This document shows, piece after piece, positions 37,205 through 47,034 of a stretch of DNA of 64,000 bases (within the stretch, counting starts at the first letter, position 1; each line of letters starts with the position of its first letter). The DNA is taken from assembly GCF_000368825.1 (NCBI RefSeq), contig NZ_KB849717.1:582063-646062 (forward strand). The letters run 5' to 3'. The DNA comes from Acinetobacter ursingii DSM 16037 = CIP 107286. Its GTDB lineage: Bacteria; Pseudomonadota; Gammaproteobacteria; Pseudomonadales; Moraxellaceae. Position numbers and translations under genes: made by a program. Below the pieces are notes generated by a model. The model worked only from the letters and a program-made list of their open reading frames with translations, ran no database searches and was not told the DNA's origin.

Positions 37205-38560
37205 CTAAGTTAGCAGATGTTGACTCTGAAGCAGATATCTTTGCATTTCTTCGGGTGGTACCATCCCTCCTCCTGTTGCCCAAATGATATGCGTGGCATT
37301 GGCTAATTGAGATGGCGTAAACTGATGTAATTGCTGATAAGATGTTTGGGCAGTTGTGTGATAGCCCCCCATGAATCCTGCCGCAGCAGAGGGTTCAAGT
37401 TGAATCTGTTCTGATTGATTAAGTTGCCCAATCAACGCATATAAACTTTGATCAGAAAGAGTGTAATAACCATCTATCAGTCCTTGCATGGCACGGCCAA
37501 CAAAACCAGAAGCGCGTCCAACGGCAAGACCATCTGCGGCGGTCTGATTATCCAGCCCAATATCATTGACACTAATTCGATCATGCAACCCCGTGTAAAC
37601 ACCAAGTAGCATGCATGGCGAATGGGTGGGTTCTGCAAAGATACAATGTACGTGCTCACCAAAAGCCTGTTTAAGCCCAAAGCTGACTCCCCCAGGCCCG
37701 CCACCCACGCCACAAGGCAAATACACAAATAATGGATGCGCGGCATCGACCACTTGATGACGCTCAAATAATTGCTGTTTGAGTCTTAACCCTGCTACAG
37801 CATAACCCAGAAATAAAGTTTTGGAATTTTCATCATCGATAAAAAAGCAGTTTGGATCAGCCTCAGCAGCTTTACGCCCCTGTTCAACGGCGACACCATA
37901 ATCACTGGCATATTCAACGACATTAACCCCTAAAGAGCGCAGTTTATCTTTTTTCCATTGTCTTGCATCAGCAGACATATGCACCGAAACCCGAAAACCC
38001 AGTTTGGCACTCATGATCCCAATTGAAAGTCCCAGATTTCCTGTCGAGCCAACAGCGATCTGATAATTGTGAAAAAAGGTTCTAAACTCATCCGAATCAA
38101 ATTTTCGATAATCATCTTCTAAAGAGATTAGCCCAGCAGCCGAAGCTAACTTTTCAGCATGGGTAAGCACTTCATAAATACCTCCACGCGCTTTAATCGA
38201 ACCAGATATAGGTAAATGACTATCTTGTTTCAGCCACCATTGTCCCTGTAATGGAATTTTCCATTGTTCCGAAAGCAGCTGTTGCATCTGTGCAATGCGC
38301 ACCAAATCGGATTCAATGATACCTTGCTGGTTTTGAGTTTCAGGAAAAACTTGAGCAATAAATGGAGCAAAACGTTGTAAGCGAGCTTCTGCATCCTCAA
38401 TATCGGCTCGGGTTAGACCCACATGCTGTAGCGCTTGTTTTAATGGCATCTTTTCAGGTGGAAACCAAAATACAGATTGGTATTGCTGTAATGTTTGAAT
38501 CAATGGGTCTTGTTGTAATTGATCTAAATTTAAAGCAGTCATTTTGATGGGTTTCAACAT
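37205..38560 (-). CDS. dsdA: D-serine ammonia-lyase
   Basis: This PLP enzyme converts D-serine to pyruvate and ammonia, detoxifying D-serine. The 451 residues have the PLP-lysine motif [13 protein letters not shown] with Lys123, the phosphate-binding [11 protein letters not shown] near 182, and a glycine loop [15 protein letters not shown] near 279. Length agrees with DsdA. The first ATG gives MLKPIKM, and a second at 38542 (MTALNLD) is possible. No dsdC regulator or dsdX transporter is adjacent, unlike the enterobacterial locus. Confidence 0.94.
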   Translation of the reverse strand: MLKPIKMTALNLDQLQQDPLIQTLQQYQSVFWFPPEKMPLKQALQHVGLTRADIEDAEARLQRFAPFIAQVFPETQNQQGIIESDLVRIAQMQQLLSEQWKIPLQGQWWLKQDSHLPISGSIKARGGIYEVLTHAEKLASAAGLISLEDDYRKFDSDEFRTFFHNYQIAVGSTGNLGLSIGIMSAKLGFRVSVHMSADARQWKKDKLRSLGVNVVEYASDYGVAVEQGRKAAEADPNCFFIDDENSKTLFLGYAVAGLRLKQQLFERHQVVDAAHPLFVYLPCGVGGGPGGVSFGLKQAFGEHVHCIFAEPTHSPCMLLGVYTGLHDRISVNDIGLDNQTAADGLAVGRASGFVGRAMQGLIDGYYTLSDQSLYALIGQLNQSEQIQLEPSAAAGFMGGYHTTAQTSYQQLHQFTPSQLANATHIIWATGGGMVPPEEMQRYLLQSQHLLT

Positions 38561-38630
38561 GGGTTTTTATCACAAGGTAGCAAACATTCGCTAAAAAGAA
38601 AGCGATCTTCACATAAAAATTTTAGAGAAT

Positions 38631-38656
38631 AAAAAAGGTCACTGATGTGACCTTTT
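38631..38656 (-). terminator. Terminator of the phosphate transporter gene
   Basis: The perfect 10-bp stem AAAAGGTCAC/GTGACCTTTT (38633-38642 and 38647-38656) with a TGAT loop is followed by T residues on the minus strand. Confidence 0.9.
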
Positions 38657-38690
38657 CAACTCTAAAAATTCAATTGTACAAGCTCGGGAT

Positions 38691-40322
38691 TTATCCAACA
38701 AATTGAAGGAACAACCAGTACAGACCACCCGATAAACAAATAGTTGCAGGTAAGGTAAAGACCCAAGCCGATAAAATGGTTTTCACCGTATTAAAGTTTA
38801 AGCCAGATTTATTGGCAACCATTGTCCCTGCCACTGCACTGTTCAGTACATGCGTAGTGGAGACAGGCATACCAAGACCATCCGCTGCTGCAATGGTACT
38901 CATCGCCACCAACTCAGCAGACATGCCTTGACCATAAGTCATATGGTGTTTACCAATACGTTCACCAACAGTCACCACAATTCGTTTCCAACCCACCATG
39001 GTTCCCAGACCCAGTGCCAATGCCACAGCGACTTTGACCCAAGTTGGAATATATTGCAGGAAAGAGTCCAGACTATCGCGGTACTGTTTCACTACTTTTT
39101 GCTGATCGGCTGTCATTGCAGGGAGTGCTTCAGCTTTATCCAGACGCTTAAATGTTGTGGTACTTAAGTACATGTCATTACGGATATTACCAATCGCATC
39201 TTCAGGAATATCTTTCAAACTTCCATAACTACCGACACGTTGACCCAAATGATCGGTCAAACTGGCTAATGCAGGAACCACTTCAGGAGTTTGCTGTTTG
39301 GTTTGAATATACTTGGTCAAAATGACACGTGCTTTTTCATCTTGCATGTCTGTATGCTGAGTATAAAGAACAGAAGAAGTCTGACCAGATAATTGTTCAA
39401 AGGTTTGCAATTGCTGAGCATCCAGACTCTTATTTAATGAATAAGCCATCGGCACCAAGCCAATCAACACCAGCATGATTAAGCCCATTCCTTTTTGACC
39501 ATCATTAGAACCATGCGCAAAGCTCACGCCTGTACAGGTAAAAATCAAAATGGCACGAATGATAGGTGGGGGTGGCTTATTGCCTTCAGGTGGCTGAAAC
39601 AGTTCAAGTTGGCGTTTAAATACTTTTTTCACCAGTAGGAATAAAATAGCAGCAAAAGCAAAACCGATTAGTGGCGAAAATAGTAAAGCTTTACCCACTT
39701 TAATCACCTGATCCATATCGATGCCACTGGTACTACCCGTTGCAGCATTAATCAGATGGTTCATAATGCCCACACCCAAAATCGAACCGATCAAGGTATG
39801 TGAACTTGATGCAGGAATCCCTAAAAACCAGGTTCCCAAATTCCAGATAATCGCAGCAATCAGCAAAGCAAAAACCATGGCAAAGCCAGCACCACTGCTG
39901 ACATTCATAATTAATTCAACAGGTAATAATGCAATAATACCGTAGGCCACTGCCCCGCTTGCGACCATAACACCCAGAAAATTACAAAAACCTGCCCACA
40001 TTACGGCGACAGGTGCAGGCAATGCGTTAGTGTAAATGACCGTTGCCACAGCATTGGCTGTGTCATGAAAACCGTTTACAAACTCAAATCCCAAAGCAAT
40101 AAAAAGTGCTGTTGCCAGCAAGATCACGGAATATAAACTAAGTGCAGGCACATGCGCCAAATCAGCATTCACCTGTACAGCGATGTAAATCAGGGTTGCA
40201 ATAATAACCGTAAAAAACACTGGCATAAAAAACTTCGGTGTGGGTACATGTACATTCGTCGATTGAACATGTCCAGCTTCGACATGATTTGAATCCGAAA
40301 CGGGAGGAAGATTTGAATTCAT
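38691..40322 (-). CDS. PiT-family inorganic phosphate transporter
   Basis: The 543-residue membrane protein has the duplicated PiT signature: GFEFVNGFHDTANAVATVIYT near residue 78 in the N-half and the GMPVSTTHVLNSAVAGTMVA region in the C-half, plus ASSSHTLIGSILG near 171 and SFAHGSNDGQKGMG near 268. A hydrophilic loop of about 130 residues separates the halves. It probably carries phosphate by proton or cation symport. A Pho-box-like site upstream suggests control by phosphate starvation, in contrast to the constitutive PitA of E. coli. The gene is followed by a strong terminator. Confidence 0.94.
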   Translation of the reverse strand: MNSNLPPVSDSNHVEAGHVQSTNVHVPTPKFFMPVFFTVIIATLIYIAVQVNADLAHVPALSLYSVILLATALFIALGFEFVNGFHDTANAVATVIYTNALPAPVAVMWAGFCNFLGVMVASGAVAYGIIALLPVELIMNVSSGAGFAMVFALLIAAIIWNLGTWFLGIPASSSHTLIGSILGVGIMNHLINAATGSTSGIDMDQVIKVGKALLFSPLIGFAFAAILFLLVKKVFKRQLELFQPPEGNKPPPPIIRAILIFTCTGVSFAHGSNDGQKGMGLIMLVLIGLVPMAYSLNKSLDAQQLQTFEQLSGQTSSVLYTQHTDMQDEKARVILTKYIQTKQQTPEVVPALASLTDHLGQRVGSYGSLKDIPEDAIGNIRNDMYLSTTTFKRLDKAEALPAMTADQQKVVKQYRDSLDSFLQYIPTWVKVAVALALGLGTMVGWKRIVVTVGERIGKHHMTYGQGMSAELVAMSTIAAADGLGMPVSTTHVLNSAVAGTMVANKSGLNFNTVKTILSAWVFTLPATICLSGGLYWLFLQFVG

Positions 40323-40372
40323 GTAGACGGTTCAAGAGGATCGTTAAAATCCCCATATTCTTAAATTAAATT

Positions 40373-40390
40373 ATGACAATTATATGACAA
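40373..40390 (-). promoter_or_regulatory. Candidate Pho box upstream of the phosphate transporter
   Basis: On the minus strand two TTGTCAT repeats are separated by the 4 bases ATAA, exactly the 7-4-7 layout of PhoB sites. The site is 51-68 bases upstream of the transporter ATG. The remaining part of the 437-base gap to metH is AT-rich. Confidence 0.6.
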
Positions 40391-40568
40391 ATAGGGGTCT
40401 AATGAAGTCATTTTTTAAACACTTGACCTCATAAAAGGCATTTTTTAGTTTAATTTTATGCCAGTACAATCAATAAAAACTAATAAATACAAAAACTTAA
40501 AACACAAAAACCATCATGACATTCAATTGTTGTATTTTGAAGCAATGATGATGAAATTATGACAGCTG

Positions 40569-40617
40569 GTCACATTTCCGATGTCACATTTCATGTAAAG
40601 CTATTTTGAAACATGAA
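40569..40617 (+). promoter_or_regulatory. Repeats upstream of metH, possible operator
   Basis: Two exact copies of GTCACATTTC (40569-40578 and 40583-40592) occur at a 14-base period. An inverted pair TTCATGT/ACATGAA (40590-40596 and 40611-40617) overlaps the second copy. They lie 140-190 bases before the metH start. A TACAAT box at 40723-40728 is a possible -10. I see no cobalamin or SAM riboswitch fold. Confidence 0.3.
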
Positions 40618-40759
40618 TATTGCATTTTGATGAAATCGTCACCATCTCAATCCTGAATGGTATGAATCTGTGTTTGACCGTCTCGGCGATCAATCAAAGC
40701 CACTTATTGTGAGGGATTCTGTTACAATAACGCGCCTTTTAAATCTATCTGGGGTTCTT

Positions 40760-43700
40760 ATGTCCACGCTTGCCACCCTGAAATCACTTCTTGCCCAACG
40801 TATCCTGATCATTGATGGTGCGATGGGAACGATGATTCAACGCCATAAACTCGAAGAAGAAGATTATCGTGGCGAACGTTTTGCAGACTGGGCATCTGAC
40901 CTTAAAGGCAATAACGATTTATTGGTTTTAACCCAACCGCAGATTATTCAGGGGATTCATGAAGCCTATCTGGATGCAGGCGCGGACATCATTGAAACCA
41001 ATAGCTTTAATGGCACTCGTGTTTCCATGTCGGATTATCACATGGAAGATCTGGTTCCAGAGATTAACCGTGAAGCAGCGCGTTTGGCACGTGCAGCCTG
41101 TGACAAATACTCCACCCCAGAAAAACCGCGTTTTGTGGCGGGTGTACTTGGACCAACATCTCGTACCTGTTCAATTTCGCCGAATGTCAACGATCCTGCA
41201 TTTCGTAACATCACTTTTGATGAACTGAAAGAAAATTATATAGAAGCGACACATGCACTCATCGAAGGTGGTGCAGATATTCTTTTGATTGAAACTGTAT
41301 TCGATACCTTAAACTGTAAAGCTGCGATTTTTGCGGTCAAAGAAGTGTTTAAGCAGATTGGCCGTGAATTACCCTTGATGATTTCAGGCACGATTACCGA
41401 TGCATCAGGTCGTACTTTAACAGGTCAAACTGCTGAAGCTTTTTGGAACTCGGTGCGTCATGGCGACCTACTTTCGATTGGTTTTAACTGTGCTTTGGGT
41501 GCAGATGCGATGCGTCCGCACGTCAAAACCATTAGTGATGTGGCAGATACTTTTGTTTCAGCGCATCCAAATGCGGGCTTACCCAATGCCTTTGGTGAAT
41601 ATGATGAAACGCCAGAGCAAACCGCAGCATTTTTAAAAGAATTTGCTGAAAGTGGTCTGATCAATATTACAGGTGGTTGTTGTGGTACTACACCTGACCA
41701 TATTCGTGCGATTGCCAATGCGGTTAAAGACATTGCACCGCGTCAAATCCCTGAAACCAAGCCTGCTTGCCGTTTAAGTGGTTTAGAACCATTTAACATT
41801 TATGATGATTCACTATTTGTGAATGTCGGTGAACGTACCAACGTCACAGGCTCAAAAAAATTCCTGCGCTTAATTCGTGAAGAAAATTTTGCCGAAGCAT
41901 TAGAAGTCGCTCAGCAACAAGTTGAAGCTGGCGCGCAGATCATTGACATCAATATGGATGAAGGGATGCTTGATTCGCAAAATGCGATGGTGCATTTTTT
42001 GAATCTGGTGGCGTCTGAACCTGATATCTCTCGCGTACCGATCATGATTGACTCATCTAAATGGGAAATCATTGAAGCGGGGTTAAAATGCGTACAGGGT
42101 AAACCTGTGGTCAACTCCATTTCCCTAAAAGAAGGTTATGACGAGTTTGTCGAAAAAGCGCGTTTATGCCGTCAATATGGCGCGGCGATTATCGTCATGG
42201 CCTTTGATGAAACAGGTCAGGCCGATACCGCTGCACGTAAACGTGAAATTTGTAAACGCTCTTATGACATTTTGGTCAATGAAGTGGGCTACCCCGCTGA
42301 AGATATTATTTTTGATCCAAACGTATTTGCGGTTGCAACAGGGATCGAAGAACATAATAACTACGGTGTTGACTTTATTGAGGCGACGGGCTGGATCAAA
42401 CAGAACTTACCACATGCTATGATTTCTGGTGGTGTTTCCAACGTTTCATTCTCGTTCCGTGGTAATGAACCTGTACGTGAAGCGATTCACTCTGTCTTCC
42501 TTTACCATGCCATCAAACAAGGCATGACTATGGGGATCGTCAATGCGGGTCAAATGGCGATTTATCACGATATTCCAAAAGAACTCAAAGAAGCTGTTGA
42601 AGATGTTGTTCTGAATCAAAACCAAGGTGAATCTGGTCAAAATGCGACGGAAAAACTGCTTGAAGTGGCGGAAAAATTCCGTGGTCATACAGGTGCACAA
42701 CGCGAAGCTGAAAACCTTGAATGGCGCAATGAGTCGGTAGAAAAGCGTCTGGAATATGCGTTGGTCAAAGGTATCACCACATATATTGATGAAGATACTG
42801 AAGAAGCACGTTTGAAAGCTAAACGTCCACTCGATGTGATTGAAGGTGCATTGATGGATGGCATGAATGTGGTTGGTGACTTGTTTGGTTCAGGAAAAAT
42901 GTTCCTGCCACAAGTAGTCAAATCTGCACGTGTCATGAAACAAGCTGTGGCTTGGTTGAACCCATACATCGAAGCTGAAAAAGGTAACGCACAGTCTAAA
43001 GGTCGTGTTTTGATGGCGACGGTAAAAGGCGACGTACATGATATTGGTAAGAATATCGTAGGCGTGGTTTTAGGCTGTAATGGTTATGATATTGTCGATT
43101 TGGGCGTGATGGTGCCTGCGGAAAAAATCTTGCAAACTGCAATTGATGAAAAATGTGACATTATCGGTTTGTCAGGTTTGATTACGCCAAGTCTGGATGA
43201 AATGGTATTTGTTGCTAAAGAAATGCAGCGTAAAGGCTTTACCATTCCATTATTGATTGGCGGTGCAACCACATCTAAAGCGCATACCGCAGTGAAGATT
43301 GATCCACAATATTCAAATGATGCCGTGATTTATGTGGCTGATGCATCACGTGCAGTGGGTGTTGCAACCACCCTATTATCAAAAGAAATGCGTGGCGACT
43401 TTATTACTGAACATCGTGCTGAATATGCCAAAATTCGTGAACGCTTAGCCAACAAGCAACCGAAAGCAGCAAAACTTAGCTATGCCGAATCGGTTGAGAA
43501 TGGCTTTAAAATTGATGAACACTATGTGCCACCAGAGCCTAACGCTTTAGGTACGCAAGTTATTAAAAATTATCCACTTGAAACTCTAGTTCCTTATTTT
43601 GACTGGACACCGTTCTTTATCTCATGGAGTTTGGCAGGTAAATTCCCGAAAATCTTAGAAGATGAAGTGGTCGGCGAAGCCGCAACGGATTTGTATAACC

Positions 43701-44446
43701 AAGCGCAAGCGATGCTGAAAGATATTATCGAGAATCATCGTTTTGATGCTCGTGCGGTGTTTGGTTTATACCCTGCACAACGTACAGCTGCGGATACGGT
43801 GAGTGTGTTTGATGAAGCAGGTCAAAAGGTTACACATACTTTCGAGCATGTCCGTCAGCAATCTGACAAAGTCACAGGTAAACCGAATTTATCTTTAGCC
43901 GACTTTATTAGCACCTCAAAAGACAATACCGATTATCTCGGTGGTTTCACGGTATCGATCTTTGGTGCTGAAGAACTCGCCATTGAATATAAAGCCAAAG
44001 GTGATGATTATTCTGCCATCCTAGTACAGTCATTGGCTGACCGTTTTGCCGAAGCCTTTGCAGAGCATTTGCATGAACGTATCCGTAAAGAGTTCTGGGG
44101 CTATAAAGCCGATGAAACTTTGGATAATGAAGCGCTGATCAAAGAGAAGTATGTCGGCATTCGTCCTGCGCCTGGCTACCCTGCTTGCCCAGAACATTCT
44201 GAAAAAGCAGTGTTGTTCGATTGGTTAGGTTCTGAGGAGAAAATTGGAACGAAGTTAACTGAGCATTTTGCAATGATGCCGCCATCCAGTGTCAGTGGTT
44301 TCTATTATTCGCATCCTCAAAGTGAATACTTTAATGTGGGCAAAATTGCTCAAGATCAGCTTGAGGATTATGCCAAACGTAAAGGTTGGACACTAGATGA
44401 AGCGAAGCGTTGGTTAGCACCGAATTTGGATGATTCGATTGGTTAA
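40760..44446 (+). CDS. metH: Cobalamin-dependent methionine synthase
   Basis: MetH transfers a methyl group from 5-methyltetrahydrofolate to homocysteine through cobalamin. The 1228 residues have the four modules in order: the homocysteine domain (DGAMGTMIQ near the start, zinc [11 protein letters not shown] near 313), the pterin domain ([14 protein letters not shown] near 360), the cobalamin domain ([20 protein letters not shown] near 758, with the cobalt-ligand His) and the SAM reactivation domain ([14 protein letters not shown]). The frame is open upstream to 40670, but ATG 40760 after a GGGG element gives the E. coli length. An IS256 remnant begins a few bases after the stop. Confidence 0.98.
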   Translation: MSTLATLKSLLAQRILIIDGAMGTMIQRHKLEEEDYRGERFADWASDLKGNNDLLVLTQPQIIQGIHEAYLDAGADIIETNSFNGTRVSMSDYHMEDLVPEINREAARLARAACDKYSTPEKPRFVAGVLGPTSRTCSISPNVNDPAFRNITFDELKENYIEATHALIEGGADILLIETVFDTLNCKAAIFAVKEVFKQIGRELPLMISGTITDASGRTLTGQTAEAFWNSVRHGDLLSIGFNCALGADAMRPHVKTISDVADTFVSAHPNAGLPNAFGEYDETPEQTAAFLKEFAESGLINITGGCCGTTPDHIRAIANAVKDIAPRQIPETKPACRLSGLEPFNIYDDSLFVNVGERTNVTGSKKFLRLIREENFAEALEVAQQQVEAGAQIIDINMDEGMLDSQNAMVHFLNLVASEPDISRVPIMIDSSKWEIIEAGLKCVQGKPVVNSISLKEGYDEFVEKARLCRQYGAAIIVMAFDETGQADTAARKREICKRSYDILVNEVGYPAEDIIFDPNVFAVATGIEEHNNYGVDFIEATGWIKQNLPHAMISGGVSNVSFSFRGNEPVREAIHSVFLYHAIKQGMTMGIVNAGQMAIYHDIPKELKEAVEDVVLNQNQGESGQNATEKLLEVAEKFRGHTGAQREAENLEWRNESVEKRLEYALVKGITTYIDEDTEEARLKAKRPLDVIEGALMDGMNVVGDLFGSGKMFLPQVVKSARVMKQAVAWLNPYIEAEKGNAQSKGRVLMATVKGDVHDIGKNIVGVVLGCNGYDIVDLGVMVPAEKILQTAIDEKCDIIGLSGLITPSLDEMVFVAKEMQRKGFTIPLLIGGATTSKAHTAVKIDPQYSNDAVIYVADASRAVGVATTLLSKEMRGDFITEHRAEYAKIRERLANKQPKAAKLSYAESVENGFKIDEHYVPPEPNALGTQVIKNYPLETLVPYFDWTPFFISWSLAGKFPKILEDEVVGEAATDLYNQAQAMLKDIIENHRFDARAVFGLYPAQRTAADTVSVFDEAGQKVTHTFEHVRQQSDKVTGKPNLSLADFISTSKDNTDYLGGFTVSIFGAEELAIEYKAKGDDYSAILVQSLADRFAEAFAEHLHERIRKEFWGYKADETLDNEALIKEKYVGIRPAPGYPACPEHSEKAVLFDWLGSEEKIGTKLTEHFAMMPPSSVSGFYYSHPQSEYFNVGKIAQDQLEDYAKRKGWTLDEAKRWLAPNLDDSIG

Positions 44447-44448
44447 CT

Positions 44449-44653
44449 GAGCCTGTAAATTATTTTGTGTAAGTTCTATTTTTTATAAATGATCTTTTAA
44501 TCGATCATCGAACTGAATCGTAAACCAATTCATTGCTAAACGCCAATTTTGAATTGGCATTGTCCATTTCTTAGCAGCATTGGTTGTTGCTAAGTAAATG
44601 ACTTTTTTGACTGAATCATCTGACGAGAAGATCTTTCGCTTCTTGGTTGAATG
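44449..44653 (-). pseudogene. IS256-family transposase, 3' remnant
   Basis: Minus-strand codons ending at the stop at 44483 encode the C-terminus of an IS256-type transposase, recognisable by VIYLATTNAAKKWTMPIQNW followed by a short tail. Beyond the stop, the sequence near 44452-44474 has the TTTTGTGTAAG typical of IS256-family terminal repeats, and the element seems to end about 3 bases after the metH stop. The 5' part of the transposase is gone: the frame is cut at 44653 where the IS5-family element begins. No second IS256 end is visible in the window. Confidence 0.8.
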
Positions 44654-45695
44654 GGCTTTGTTGCACAAACCTAGAGCCTATAAGGTTTATTCAGTCCTAT
44701 AATTTCAAAATGAATAAACCTACTCCTAAAACTTATCGTACAACCAACTGGTCTTCCTATAATCGCGCTCTCATTAATCGGGGCAACATTTCCATTTGGT
44801 TTGATCCAAACACTCAGTGGTATGCACAACCACAAAACAAGCAAGGTCGAAATCAAACTTACTCCGATACGGCTATTCAATGCTGTTTAATGATCAAATC
44901 TTTATTTAGACTCTCTTTACGCATGGTCACAGGTTTTGTTCAAAGTCTGATTAAACTTTGTGGATTAAATTGGACCGCACCAGATTACAGTACGCTTTGT
45001 CGAAGACAAAAACATATTGATATTGCGATTAGCTATCAAAAAAGTAGTGATGGGCTACATCTACTCGTCGACTCAACTGGCTTAAAGTTTCTAGGTGAAG
45101 GTGAGTGGAAACGTAAGAAACATGGACCTGAATATCGTCGCCAATGGCGTAAGCTTCATATTGGCATCGATGCTGAAACCTTGCAAATACGTGCAGTACA
45201 GCTTACTACAAATAATGTGAGCGATTCGCAAGTACTCGGTGATTTACTTGCTCAAATTCCCTTAGATGAACGAATTGATTCGGTCTATACCGATGGTGCT
45301 TATGACACGAAGCACTGCAGACAAGTCATTCTAGATCGAGATGCACATGCGCTCATTCCGCCAAGAAAAAATGCAAAACCATGGAAAGATCAGAAATTGA
45401 GATCTTTAGAGCGGAATGAGTTACTGAAAACAGTTAAACGTTTAGGAAGAACGCTTTGGAAAAAATGGTCTGGTTATCATCGTCGAAGTTTAGTTGAAAC
45501 CAAGATGCATTGCATCAAACTATTAGGTGATAAATTAACAGCAAGGAGTTTTTCTAGTCAGGTGAATGAGATTCATGCACGCATAGCCGTATTGAACAAA
45601 TTTACAGAATTAGGTCGTCCTCATACCCAAGTTGTCACTTGAATTCTGTTCAAATGAGCAGAGTGTTATCTTTTAAATCTTTGTGCAACAAAGCC
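44654..45695 (+). mobile_element. IS5-family insertion sequence (IS903-like), complete
   Basis: The element is 1042 bp with perfect 16-bp terminal inverted repeats GGCTTTGTTGCACAAA (44654-44669) and its complement (45680-45695), enclosing one transposase gene. The 9 flanking bases on the two sides (GGTTGAATG, TCTCGGAAA) do not match, so the target duplication expected for this group is missing. The left flank is IS256 sequence, while the right flank is a RelA/SpoT-like gene. Confidence 0.92.
44710..45642 (+). CDS. IS5-family transposase
   Basis: The 310-residue DDE transposase catalyses cut-and-paste or replicative movement of the element. The catalytic triad is visible in LLVDSTGLKF, the VYTDGAYDTK segment and the terminal RRSLVETKMHCIKLLGD region with the glutamate. 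The N-terminal helical region (YSDTAIQCCLMIKSLFRLSL) is typical of the IS903 group. The ATG at 44710 (MNKPTPKTY) is preferred over an earlier in-frame codon that would lie outside the element. The frame is intact, so the element may be active. Confidence 0.93.
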   Translation: MNKPTPKTYRTTNWSSYNRALINRGNISIWFDPNTQWYAQPQNKQGRNQTYSDTAIQCCLMIKSLFRLSLRMVTGFVQSLIKLCGLNWTAPDYSTLCRRQKHIDIAISYQKSSDGLHLLVDSTGLKFLGEGEWKRKKHGPEYRRQWRKLHIGIDAETLQIRAVQLTTNNVSDSQVLGDLLAQIPLDERIDSVYTDGAYDTKHCRQVILDRDAHALIPPRKNAKPWKDQKLRSLERNELLKTVKRLGRTLWKKWSGYHRRSLVETKMHCIKLLGDKLTARSFSSQVNEIHARIAVLNKFTELGRPHTQVVT

Positions 45696-45937
45696 TCTCG
45701 GAAATACCAGTTTTTTAAACCAAATTTTTCCTGCCATCCATCTAATAATTCACTTAGCTCTTCAACTTCTTGTGTATTTAAAATAATTCTTGCGCCAAAA
45801 ATATCATTTAACCAGTTATTTACTGGATATTGATCTGTATTGAGTGAATACCGATTAATCTTATCATCAATACTTTCTAACGTTTTAACACGATAATAAT
45901 ACTGTAATAAAAAACCTTTTTTATTTTTAATCAAATA

Positions 45938-46775
45938 GGGTCTGTTGACATTTGATGTATAAAAAATAGCGAGTAAGTAAAATTCAATCGCCAAACCAAA
46001 TTTACTACTCGCTATGCCTCGTACAATGCTGAATGATCAACACTGGTCAAAGTTAGAAACTATTCTGCGTAATTTTGATATTTATCTCAAACGAAATCTT
46101 CGAAATTTTATTGAAGCTATTCTTTATCGAATTAGAACAGGTTGCCCATGGCGAGATTTACCACCAGATTTTGGTAATCCAAATTCAATATTTAAAAAAT
46201 ATAGTCGTTGGTCTAAACATAATAAGCTGCTGAAAATATTTAAATTAATCAGTAGACATACAGATAAAGAGTGGATTTTTATTGATGGTTCTCATATTAG
46301 GGCGCATCAACACTCTGCTGGGTTAAAAGATCAAGCTATATCAAAAAGCATTGGTGGGAATAGTTCAAAAATACACTTGGCCGTTGATTCTTATGGTAAT
46401 CCAATTGAAATTATGATCACGAATGGAACAACACATGATGTTAAGGTTGCACCTGAGCTAGTTGAAAAATTAGATTTGGAAAAAACTGAGGTCTTATGTG
46501 CAGATAAGGGTTATGATTCTGAACCATTACGAGAGCAAATCAGAGCAACAGATACTGAAGCTAATATTCCACGGAAGTCAAATACTCAGTCCAACAATAA
46601 TCATATGGATTGGAATTTATATAAAATTAGGCACTTAGTGGAAAATACTTTTGCAAGATTGAAGCAATTTAGAGGAATAGCAACTCGATATGACAAGCTA
46701 AAACGTAATTATGAAAATGCGGTTGCTTTAGCTTGCATATACATTTGGTTGCCATTATGAAATGTCAACAGACCC
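45938..46775 (+). mobile_element. IS5-family insertion sequence (IS427-like) with TA duplication
   Basis: The element is 838 bp with perfect 16-bp inverted repeats GGGTCTGTTGACATTT (45938-45953) and its complement (46760-46775). It is flanked by TA on both sides (45936-45937 and 46776-46777), consistent with a 2-bp target duplication. It holds one intact transposase gene and is inserted inside the RelA/SpoT-like gene. Confidence 0.93.
46014..46760 (+). CDS. IS5-family (IS427 group) transposase
   Basis: The 248-residue transposase has the IS4/IS5-type N-terminal domain (LNDQHWSKLETIL, RTGCPWRDLPPDFG) and the DDE triad visible in IFIDGSHIRAHQHSAG, LCADKGYDSE and the VENTFARLKQFRG segment. Many IS427 relatives express the transposase from two overlapping frames. 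Here it is a single open frame. The stop codon lies at the inner edge of the right inverted repeat. An imperfect hairpin (45969-45981 with 46001-46012) lies directly before the ATG. Confidence 0.92.
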   Translation: MPRTMLNDQHWSKLETILRNFDIYLKRNLRNFIEAILYRIRTGCPWRDLPPDFGNPNSIFKKYSRWSKHNKLLKIFKLISRHTDKEWIFIDGSHIRAHQHSAGLKDQAISKSIGGNSSKIHLAVDSYGNPIEIMITNGTTHDVKVAPELVEKLDLEKTEVLCADKGYDSEPLREQIRATDTEANIPRKSNTQSNNNHMDWNLYKIRHLVENTFARLKQFRGIATRYDKLKRNYENAVALACIYIWLPL

Positions 46776-47034
46776 TAGTCATTAATACTTTCGTGTAAAT
46801 TTAGACGATATTTTGCAATATGTTAATACGGTACACGGGAAATCATTTTAGACAGATTGAACTTTTCAATGTGTCCAATTTCAAAATAATCCTGAGAAAA
46901 ATCAGCATGAATTTTGTTAATCGTTTCAATCATTAATTCAATTTTATCCAAAATATCTTTGCCCATATTTTTCTCAATATCTAAACAATTTCAAAATTAT
47001 CAAGTTACCTCACTTTTTTGTAGATTTAGTCCAT

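Larger units (their letters stand above)
45696..46966 (-). pseudogene. RelA/SpoT-domain gene broken by IS elements and a nonsense codon
   Basis: The minus-strand gene starts at ATG 46966 (MGKDILDKIELMIETINKIH) and runs to an in-frame TAA at 46823-46825, where CAA to TAA would explain the change. It then continues to the IS edge at 46776. Beyond the nested IS, 45937 to 45696 continue in the same frame with RVKTLESIDDKINRY and NNWLNDIFGARIIL, which resemble the (p)ppGpp synthetase domain of RelA/SpoT proteins. The 3' end is removed at the IS5-family element. Family assignment is by recognition only. A small alarmone synthetase or CapRel-like toxin are both possible originals. Confidence 0.7.

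Noticed and set aside
40323..40759. Cobalamin or SAM riboswitch upstream of metH
   Set aside because: I could not find the conserved cores of either class. Only short repeats are present.
44654..46775. The two IS elements as a composite transposon
   Set aside because: Their inverted repeats and transposases belong to different IS5 subgroups, and the DNA between them is a broken chromosomal gene.
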